This document shows, one piece after another, positions 28,501-33,989 of a stretch of 35,977 nt of DNA (its first letter is position 1; each line of letters begins with the position of its first letter). This DNA comes from an uncultured Bacteroidales bacterium (GTDB lineage: Bacteria > Bacteroidota > Bacteroidia > Bacteroidales > FEN-979). Position numbers and translations under genes: made by a program. Under the pieces are notes generated by a model. It saw nothing but the letters and a program-made list of their open reading frames with translations, was not told the origin of the DNA and did no database searches. The DNA lies in contig CAIQUS010000033.1 in NCBI GenBank assembly GCA_903875045.1, positions 1-35,977 of the forward strand, in the 5' to 3' direction.

Positions 28501-30501
28501 TACAGGACCTGCCCGCATATTGGTGATTGTAGTTGAAGCAGTGATGGCACATGAACCGGCATCTGTCACTGTAACTATATAAATACCAGCTGTTAACTGG
28601 GTGGCTGTTGGTGTGCTCTGGCCATTATTCCATAAGTAGCTGTAATTGGTATTCCAACCGCCTGAGACGGTAACCGTTGCGATTCCGTCATTGCCTCCTG
28701 CACAGGTTACCTGTTTGATTGGCAGGGCACCTGCCAAAAGGGGTGCTCCCGGCTGCAATATCTCCACTGTGGCTGTTGCCGCACAACTACCGGCATCGGT
28801 AACCTGTACAGCATAGATACCTGCGCTCAGACCGCTTGCGACATTGGTATATTGGGGAGGAGATGAGTTCCAGTAATAGGAATATACCGAATTGCCACCT
28901 GATGCCGTAACCGTTGCACTACCGGTACTGCTACCTGAGCATTGTACATCGGAATGAGCACTGATTCCTGCAGATATGACGGGGTTTATCTTAACACTGC
29001 CATTTTTAAAGTAATCTCCGAATGGGTTCTTACAATATACAAATTCCCCATTTTCATTTCCATATTCACAAGCATTTGGTGGCAGCTCATTCCAGGTTAA
29101 AAGGGTAGAATTGATGGGTGCCAGTGCCTTGAAGGTGATGTAAAGAAGGTCAGACGCAGGGGGTAATGAAAATGCAGTGGTTCCTCCAAAGGCAGCAATG
29201 GTAATTTTCCCGGAAACCCCATAGTTAAAATCAGGGGCCCAGTCAGAAGGGATGAGATTGTTGGTTACACCGATCACCTGCAAATAAGTCTGGTTATAGG
29301 AAAGGGTGAGATTGATGGCTCCGACATCTGAGAAATTATCTACTGTGAGCGGTATGACAAACTCCAGTTGGTCACAAATCTCTGCTGAGCCAATTGTTGT
29401 AACCGGGCCACCAATAAGCTGGATAATTGTTGCTATTGCTGTCGTTGTACATCCATTGAAATCGGTAACCGTAACGGTATAGGTGCCGGCAGAAAGGCCT
29501 GTGGCAATACCTGTGTTTTGGACAGGGGAAGTACTCCATGAGTAGGTATAGTCAGGAGTGCCTCCGGAGGCAGTTACACTGGCAATTCCATCATTGGCAC
29601 AAGTAACCGGATTACTTTGAACTGCAATAGCTGTCAGCTCTGAAGGTTCTGCAATGGTGATCATTGCTGTTCCGGCAGCACATGTAGAACCATCGGACAC
29701 GGTAACAGTATAAGTTCCGGCGGAAAGGCCGCTGGCAACAACTGTAGTTTGCGGCGGGACGGTATTCCACAGGTAAGTATACGCAGATGTACTACCGGGT
29801 GCAGTCACGGTAGCGCTGCCTTCCTGTCCTCCGAAACATTTCACCTCACTGATTTGAAGCACGGTAAGAGGAGAAACTCCATCGCCAAAACCTGACAAGT
29901 TACTGAAGGGAGAATTACTGCCCGGGGATGTACTTGAGACCGTAATAATTGCACTTTGGGGACCACTACTCCCCGGAGTAAATGTTACCTCATATGTTGC
30001 TGTTCCACCTCCACCAGGAACATCTGTGGGAGCTCCAGTCACCACAAATTGCGAATTATCCGAAACCACCGCAACTCCAGCGGCATCCGTTCCGGTATTT
30101 GTAATGGTATAAGTAATTGTACCGGCAGCAGAGCCAACACATGAGCTACCATGGTCGGTGTTACCGGTTATTGTCAGTACGGGCCCTAATAGCGGAGTTG
30201 CAAATGAAGAGCCTGTTTCAATTGCAAAAGGACAAGTCCCGGCAGCCCACGAAACGTAATTTGCTTTAAAACTATTGACGGTTTTTCCTGATGAAGTCAC
30301 AAAACCGGCATGAACCAATGAGGACAAAAATATCAGTATCACTACCAGCGACAATGCTTTTGAATTTAACAGGAGTTTCTGCATTACTGCATGGCTTGTA
30401 CTCCGCAAATTGAAATGGGTCAACTGCCCTGGAGTTTCTGAAGCCGTTCTGGGTTGCACAGAAGTACCTGAAGTTAAGGTGTGTAAAATTTCTGATTTCA
30501 T
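22543..30501 (-). CDS. Giant SprB-repeat surface protein with four cohesin-like domains, dockerin-like segment and T9SS sorting domain
   Basis: 2652 residues from ATG 30501. An in-frame TTG at 30537 and an ATG at 30384 are alternatives; a hydrophobic signal segment (LSLVVILIFLSSLVHA) follows the latter. An ASH-like domain (100-205) precedes SprB repeats in pairs alternating with cohesin-like domains: A (361-504), B (661-814), A' (969-1112), B' (1269-1422). Three more SprB repeats (1428-1660), three Ig/PKD-like units (1660-1929), two SprB repeats, two PKD-like units (2081-2265), and a B-type domain with dockerin-like loops (NATDALLVQLF, DVNASLTISGLD; about 2320-2385) follow. A further beta-rich segment and a type A sorting tail (NYPNPFSGTTNIVYTLP) end the protein. 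SprB repeats are named for the Flavobacterium gliding adhesin, so surface adhesion or scaffolding is likely. No enzymatic domain is seen. Confidence 0.93.
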   Translation of the reverse strand: MKSEILHTLTSGTSVQPRTASETPGQLTHFNLRSTSHAVMQKLLLNSKALSLVVILIFLSSLVHAGFVTSSGKTVNSFKANYVSWAAGTCPFAIETGSSFATPLLGPVLTITGNTDHGSSCVGSAAGTITYTITNTGTDAAGVAVVSDNSQFVVTGAPTDVPGGGGTATYEVTFTPGSSGPQSAIITVSSTSPGSNSPFSNLSGFGDGVSPLTVLQISEVKCFGGQEGSATVTAPGSTSAYTYLWNTVPPQTTVVASGLSAGTYTVTVSDGSTCAAGTAMITIAEPSELTAIAVQSNPVTCANDGIASVTASGGTPDYTYSWSTSPVQNTGIATGLSAGTYTVTVTDFNGCTTTAIATIIQLIGGPVTTIGSAEICDQLEFVIPLTVDNFSDVGAINLTLSYNQTYLQVIGVTNNLIPSDWAPDFNYGVSGKITIAAFGGTTAFSLPPASDLLYITFKALAPINSTLLTWNELPPNACEYGNENGEFVYCKNPFGDYFKNGSVKINPVISAGISAHSDVQCSGSSTGSATVTASGGNSVYSYYWNSSPPQYTNVASGLSAGIYAVQVTDAGSCAATATVEILQPGAPLLAGALPIKQVTCAGGNDGIATVTVSGGWNTNYSYLWNNGQSTPTATQLTAGIYIVTVTDAGSCAITASTTITNMRAGPVTTISTLNLCPGTTSVDVPVKVSSFNNVGGFQLHFSYVNGELTSPVLVPGSLHPDIDAWGTFLINTATAGTITLSAYGLLPNNGVTLADGTTLFSLRFSVVSGTTSSTINFDESPQGTYCEYTDVAPDFIPFCDKPFADYYKAGVVTLYPVLTASISATSDVSCFGGSNGSATVSASGGTSSYSYLWNTVPVQNTIKADGLTAGTYTVTVTDGSTCAAATAEVTITQPTLLVATAFQSKPVTCSADGIATVTASDGTPDYTYSWNTVPVQTTDMATGLTAGIYMVTVTDFNGCTMTATAAVEQLPGGPVTTIGSLEVCDQLEFTLPLTVDNFSEVGAINLTFSYNTAYLQVMGVTNNLIPADWAPDFNYSVSGKVTIAAFGGTTAFSLPDASDLVYVTFKALEPVTSTALTWNELPPTACEYGTQFGEFVYCRNPFGDYFKNGNVKINPVITAGITTHTDVQCFGSSSGSATVTVAGGNSAYSYYWNSTPPQYSNVASGLSAGIYAVQVSDAGSCAATATVEILQPSGPLSVSISQINPVTCAGGSNGSATVSAEGGWSSAYTYLWNDGQNTPTAALLTAGTYTVTVTDANSCVATASALINEMRAGPVTTITNVTVCSGATTVDVPVKVSSFNNVGGLQLHLTYDNTKLTVPTLVPGSLQPGIDAWGTWLMNTATPGTIVLSAYGLVPTDGVTLADGATLFSVRFDVVSGATSSTITFDENVQGTFCEYTDVAPGYTPFCDIPFVDYYKPGVVTIIPVLTANIINHTNIHCYGSNNGSATVSASGGTSSYSYLWNTVPAQITNVASGLTAGTYTVTVTDGSTCASATASVTLTQPQALSIVIAHTNLQCFGANNGTATVTVTGGTTPYSYDWNTSPVQHGNPATGLAAGSYTVTVTDANTCTITSTVEITGPAALSVPISHVDVTCFGGNDGSATVTVSGGSTPYSYLWNDAAAQTSYMATGLIAGTYVVTVTDVCSVNATATAVITQPAQVTVNAGPDQSLCQQTYAVIYGDPQPAGVWSQVSGANPVFFYYIPALNGYLVYGIQMADSVPYVFKFTVTVGSCSYSDTMKLYNFHYPSVPYAGTDKNVCLKSYPLNVVIMNGTHPLYGSGTWTPVAGTPPHTIDSIHNPHTRIWYTDPGTYKFLWTVTNGACNSPLNNDTCVITVYAPLDVNAGPDAVVCGGSPYYISGSSGTTDPCVTRLWKTSGTGTFNFTNILHPIYTPSPADILAGHVTLTIKDSIGCCSPCGPAIDEDFMVLTFSPPPVLTLSVTNVDCNGSNSGSITASVTSGGVPPYSYLWNNSQTAATATGLTAGTYSVTVTDANTCSAWASAVITEPSKLSIVSSVITNVNCYTYNTGIISLTADGGVTPYNYLWNNAQTTNVATGLTAGTYTVTVSDEHSCSLIQTWSVTQPEAWSIGINGPTSACCNLNAPYSNAVYTATVGGSYLAPVTYQWAVEGGTIISGQNTISITVNWSCCTNGKVWLTVTDSKPCVLTTFIPIVISPVPAPIITGPQEVTAGQANTQYCTPDYAGHLYSWTVIGGTVSSGQGTHCITVTWGAYPSCGCGSVSVSETFNGCTGTYTLPISIIPGLNVDIAGYMSYDNVYQTRLNGVALQLRNSSNAIVGNTVTINNPANGEPGYYAFTNVPNGTYSISGSYNGTWGGNNATDALLVQLFVLSSYPMNAFQQIVADVNASLTISGLDALYIKLRTVGSITSYPAGDWKIKDTTFTSPNTSLNLTALCFGDVNNSFIPMGYKETTFLSLIEDGVMRVPVSEPFTYDIHSSREAELGAMTLFLGYDQDRFEVIDITSNSEGLKYSFGNGKIAVAWSDTKPMKVNTNDLLLSLNMRTKDKITEPSRVFHIQPGSEFTDVLANPYDNFDLKMPNVVTPGGSQEISLYNYPNPFSGTTNIVYTLPESGHATLVLTDLYGHTIRTLVDQTENAGSYTVTVDPAGLNMTPGVYLYKIIFDSSTDTYVKVNKMVFTR
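26191..29838 (-). repeat. Two tandem copies of a 1824-bp super-repeat (SprB-SprB-cohesin A-SprB-SprB-cohesin B)
   Basis: The first cysteine codon of the relevant SprB repeats falls at 29838, 28014 and 26190, exactly 1824 bp (608 codons) apart. Independent landmarks inside cohesin A (29001 and 27177) and cohesin B (28085 and 26261) give the same spacing. The copies are about 80% identical in protein over the cohesin-like parts and have no net indel. Confidence 0.9.
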
Positions 30502-30810
30502 AGGTATCGGGTTCTTTGTTTGTAAAATCTTGTCCAAATGTTGTGAAAGATCTAATTCAATTGATTAAAATAATTAAAAATCTCAGCCGATTGCCAGCCG
30601 AAATTAAGCGGATCAAAATCAATTAACACAGGGAGAAGTAGATATATCTTCAATCTGGTGTTATTAGTACAACAATTCTCAAATCCGTGGTAAATATACA
30701 AAATATTAAATTCAACGAAGCAAGAAATTCAGTTGACAAATATAAGGTTTCAATTAATTTAGAATGTGTCTACAACAATTTGAGCGCAAAAAAACTGATT
30801 GAGATGAATT
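30502..30810. other. 309-bp gap upstream of the SprB-repeat gene
   Basis: AT-rich sequence between the stop of the second cohesin-like gene and the giant SprB gene. It holds a -7-like element at 30737-30744. No clear terminator hairpin follows the 30811 stop, so read-through from the cohesin operon is possible. No ORF or RNA gene is seen. Confidence 0.55.
30737..30744 (-). promoter_or_regulatory. Possible -7 element for the giant SprB-repeat gene
   Basis: It reads TATATTTG on the minus strand, a perfect TAnnTTTG match, 235 bp before ATG 30501. No matching -33 element is visible. If used, the leader would be long. Confidence 0.35.
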
Positions 30811-32823
30811 CTATAACACGACAAATTTCCGAACAGATCTTCCTGATTCTGAAATTATTTCCATGAAGTACAAACCAGGTGACAGTCTTTGAATGTCAAT
30901 AGTAAGAGCATGATCACTTTTCAGCGGATCGCATAAGAAAACGATCTCTGGTTTTCCAGTACTGGAGTATATTTTAATTTCATCCAATGCAAGATTCCCA
31001 TTGTGTGATTTAACAGTGATATAGTTTTCAGCGGGAACAGGTTCCAGGTAATACTTCATTCTGAGATGGTCGTCTACATCATCGACAAGGTAATAGATCA
31101 CATTGGATGTATCTGATGAACACCCGTTTACTGTCACTATATCAAAATAGTGCGCAGTTGTTTGCGGTTGAAAAATCTGACTTGTGGCGCCAGGGATCAG
31201 CGCTCCATCCTTATACCATTGATTGCCACAGCATCCTGTAGATAATAATTCATTGCCATTTATGGAGATTGCCGGGGTTGGCGGTACCGGGAATACTGCA
31301 ACAATGGCTGAACCGGATGTGGAACCGGTACAATGTTCATCTGTCACGGCAAGCACAGTATAAATGCCTGGTTCGGTTGCAATTAGGGAGGCTGGAGTTG
31401 TATTTTGAGTGGGGACATACCAGGTGGTGATCCCATTGGAATAGTAAAACGACCATGGAGGATTGCCAGTCAGGGCAACGCTCAGCATAGTTGAATTACC
31501 CGAACCACAAAGCGTATCGCCTCCGTACATTGTCGCAGAAGGCAACTGAAAAACGGTCAGTGAGGTTGAAGCCTGTATCGTATTGAAACCATCCGAAAGC
31601 AACAGGTGATATACGGTAGATGAATCGGGAAAAACGATGGGGCTTGCTTGATTTGAAACCCACGGAGGGTTGCCGGCAGGGATACAACTCCATGAATATG
31701 TGTAGGTTCCCGAACCACCTCCTGCATTGGCAAAAAGTTGTGATGGCGTACCTCTGCAAATCATATTGGGGATTGCAACCGGGTTTGCATTCAGAGGGCC
31801 ACCTGAAATGGACACAACAACTTTATCCGAATCAGCACATGATGTAACCTGATTTGTAACCAAAAGGTTAAACACCTGTGTAACTGTCAGATTGATGGTT
31901 TGCGGATTCTGAATGTTCGGATTAACCAAAAGTGCCTCCGGCGACCAGTGGTAATTGTAAGAGCCACTGCCACCCGACAAAGCATGCAGGGTAGTACTGG
32001 TGCCGTAAGGGATGGTCACATCACTGCCTGCGTTGGCCAATGGCAATGGATTTAAACTAATTGCAAGTTGTGAAGAGGGCCCGTTGCCACAAATATTCAA
32101 ACCGTTTACGGATATGGATCCCGAAACTGCGCCAGGTGAAAAATTCGCAGTAATCGTGTTGGTATTGTTCCCGCTGACAATGGTTGCTCCGGGAGGTACG
32201 ATCCAATTGTAACTTGTTGCATTCGCAACCGGCGCCACACTATAAATTACACCTGACTGACCCTGGCATACAGAAGTAATACCAGTAATTTGACCAGGAA
32301 TACCTATACTGCCGCAAATAGTCCCGTTGATATAATAAGTACTTTGAGGAATGTCGTTCAGTACATTGTAACTGGCATCTGCATACTCGCAGGATGGCCC
32401 ATTGTCAAAAAACTCCAGGGTGTTAATCCCATTCAGATAGGTGAAAGTAACAGACATAATGACTGATCCGTTGGCAAGGGAGGTTCCGGAACCAAACCAC
32501 CCCATAGATATCCTGTGCTTGCCATTGCCCAAATCCTGGTCACCAATGGCAAAACTTGACAACAAGGGGTTTGGAACTCCCTGTGAAAAATGCAAACCTG
32601 CATAAGGATAATCGAAGCAGAGCGAAATTGCGCCAATATTATTGAACCCGGTAACAGTGATTGGGACTGTAACCTGACCTGGAACAACACTCCCCACGGA
32701 TGCAATGGTAGTGACAGGGGCATTTTGAGCAATTGTACCATAGGGATACAAGGACATCATAATGAAGGTCAGTACCAATATAAGAGAGGTGAATCTCCGG
32801 GCTATCATCATTGCTGTTTTCAT
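30811..32823 (-). CDS. Secreted cohesin-like/PKD protein with T9SS sorting domain
   Basis: 670 residues from ATG 32823. A signal peptide (1-33, ending near TIAQ) is followed by a cohesin-like domain (34-170): VTVPITVTGFNNIGAISL opens it, and GPSCEYADAS plus STYYINGTI close it. Next are a PKD-like unit (171-255, GITSVCQGQSGVIYSV), Ig-like units with AGSDVTIPYGTST and NMICRGTPSQLF, further Ig-like units with paired cysteines, and a short C-terminal domain (about 590-670) of the T9SS type A kind, though its opening is the atypical YLEPVPAENYITV rather than YPNP. It begins 10 bp after the stop of the upstream cohesin-like gene, so the two are co-transcribed. Likely a surface structural protein; a binding partner with a dockerin-like domain is an inference. 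Confidence 0.9.
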   Translation of the reverse strand: MKTAMMIARRFTSLILVLTFIMMSLYPYGTIAQNAPVTTIASVGSVVPGQVTVPITVTGFNNIGAISLCFDYPYAGLHFSQGVPNPLLSSFAIGDQDLGNGKHRISMGWFGSGTSLANGSVIMSVTFTYLNGINTLEFFDNGPSCEYADASYNVLNDIPQSTYYINGTICGSIGIPGQITGITSVCQGQSGVIYSVAPVANATSYNWIVPPGATIVSGNNTNTITANFSPGAVSGSISVNGLNICGNGPSSQLAISLNPLPLANAGSDVTIPYGTSTTLHALSGGSGSYNYHWSPEALLVNPNIQNPQTINLTVTQVFNLLVTNQVTSCADSDKVVVSISGGPLNANPVAIPNMICRGTPSQLFANAGGGSGTYTYSWSCIPAGNPPWVSNQASPIVFPDSSTVYHLLLSDGFNTIQASTSLTVFQLPSATMYGGDTLCGSGNSTMLSVALTGNPPWSFYYSNGITTWYVPTQNTTPASLIATEPGIYTVLAVTDEHCTGSTSGSAIVAVFPVPPTPAISINGNELLSTGCCGNQWYKDGALIPGATSQIFQPQTTAHYFDIVTVNGCSSDTSNVIYYLVDDVDDHLRMKYYLEPVPAENYITVKSHNGNLALDEIKIYSSTGKPEIVFLCDPLKSDHALTIDIQRLSPGLYFMEIISESGRSVRKFVVL

Positions 32824-32833
32824 GATCCCAATG

Positions 32834-33814
32834 TTAAAGAATTGTGAGGATACCTGTGACGGTCATCCGACTGTTTATTCCGCTCAGAAAGAGCGTTGCG
32901 CAATGTAACCCAAGTGTAAGATTTCCGGTAAATACCGGCCAATTTGGTGCTGAAACTGGTATAATTACATTGGTAGTGCTGACTGGCAGCAAGTAATTAT
33001 CCCAATTAGACAATGTGTTCCATTCGGAAGAAGTAGTACCAGTCCAAACTCCGGAAATGCCCGCACGAAGGTATCCGGCTTTAACCGTTGAATTGGAAAG
33101 CATGCCACTATATGCGACAAGGGTTACGGTATAAAGGCCTCCATCTGTGAATTGAACCTGGGGATTTTGTGAGGTTGCACTGGTCCCATTGACAAAAAGA
33201 ACACTGGTTCTGTCAAAACTCCAGCTCCAGGCTGTTGGCCCCCCCGTAGTCAGATCAGTGAAATAGACCGTGGTGTTTTTTGGCGGAGAAAGGTTGTCAG
33301 CGATGAAATTGGCAGTCAGCGGAAACGTGACACTGCCATTCTTGTAGTAATTGGCAGTTGGCGTATCAACAAGGACCCCTGAACTAGTTGAGTATTCACA
33401 TGAAGGGCCGATATCCCACCAAGTCAGGGAACTGGCGCCTGCATTTGGTAAAACGTAGGTAAAGTTCAAGGTGCAGATGGCTGACCCGTTCGGAAGATTC
33501 ACCCCCGATCCGAACCACCCGATGGTTATCTTCTTTTTAGAGCCCCCGGTACCAGGATTACTCCCAACCTGAAACGCAGATCCAAAGACACTGTTCGCAG
33601 TGAAACCCGTGAAGGCAATGGTAGCTGAGTCGTACTCCAGATTTAGTGTTATCGCCGAGATATCATTAAAGTTATTCACTGTAATTGGCATGACAAATGG
33701 CCCGGGTGCTGTGATTGTAATGACAGGCGCATAAGTAATGGGTGCATTGGCAGCAATAAGGGAAAATGGAAGAAACCCTATCGCACAAAATAAAAATATC
33801 TTAAGGATTCTCAA
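32834..33814 (-). CDS. Short secreted cohesin-like/PKD protein lacking a visible sorting domain
   Basis: 326 residues. The start is TTG at 33814: an in-frame TAG lies just upstream and no ATG precedes the signal peptide (RILKIFLFCAIGFLPFSLIA). A cohesin-like domain (23-165) contains VMPITVNNFNDISAITLNL, GPSCEYSTSSG and ANYYKNGSVTF. A PKD domain (166-252, TAWSWSFD ... GGLYTVTLVAYSG) and a module opening SGVWTGTTSSEWNTLSNWDN follow, a motif that in related Bacteroidota proteins usually leads into a long beta-rich region and a T9SS tail. Here the protein stops at residue 326 (GILTIL) and the next gene starts 10 bp later, so it looks C-terminally truncated or is a naturally short form. How it is exported beyond the periplasm is unclear. 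Confidence 0.88.
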   Translation of the reverse strand: MRILKIFLFCAIGFLPFSLIAANAPITYAPVITITAPGPFVMPITVNNFNDISAITLNLEYDSATIAFTGFTANSVFGSAFQVGSNPGTGGSKKKITIGWFGSGVNLPNGSAICTLNFTYVLPNAGASSLTWWDIGPSCEYSTSSGVLVDTPTANYYKNGSVTFPLTANFIADNLSPPKNTTVYFTDLTTGGPTAWSWSFDRTSVLFVNGTSATSQNPQVQFTDGGLYTVTLVAYSGMLSNSTVKAGYLRAGISGVWTGTTSSEWNTLSNWDNYLLPVSTTNVIIPVSAPNWPVFTGNLTLGLHCATLFLSGINSRMTVTGILTIL

Positions 33815-33848
33815 TGGTTTAGACTATTAATTAAACATTATTAACTTG

Positions 33849-33856
33849 CAAAAGTA
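33849..33856 (-). promoter_or_regulatory. Promoter -7 element for the two-gene cohesin operon
   Basis: On the minus strand it reads TACTTTTG, matching TAnnTTTG, 35 bp before the TTG start. A TTTT at the expected -33 position is a partial match to TTTG. It lies downstream of the strong terminator of the preceding gene. Confidence 0.45.
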
Positions 33857-33933
33857 ATAAAAATTAGAGGTTGACTAAAAAGAAAAACAGACAACAGCCA
33901 ACATGATCCTTCATTTTTAAAGAATAACCAGAT

Positions 33934-33974
33934 AAAAAAAAAGGAGGCTGTCTCATTAATTTGAGACAGCCTCC
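33934..33974 (-). terminator. Strong rho-independent terminator of the right-edge gene
   Basis: GGAGGCTGTCTCA (33974-33962 in minus sense) pairs perfectly with TGAGACAGCCTCC (33955-33943) around a 6-nt loop, followed by nine T. It begins 16 bp after the TAA at 33990 and separates this gene from the cohesin operon. Confidence 0.93.
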
Positions 33975-33989
33975 CGCTAATTTACCAGT

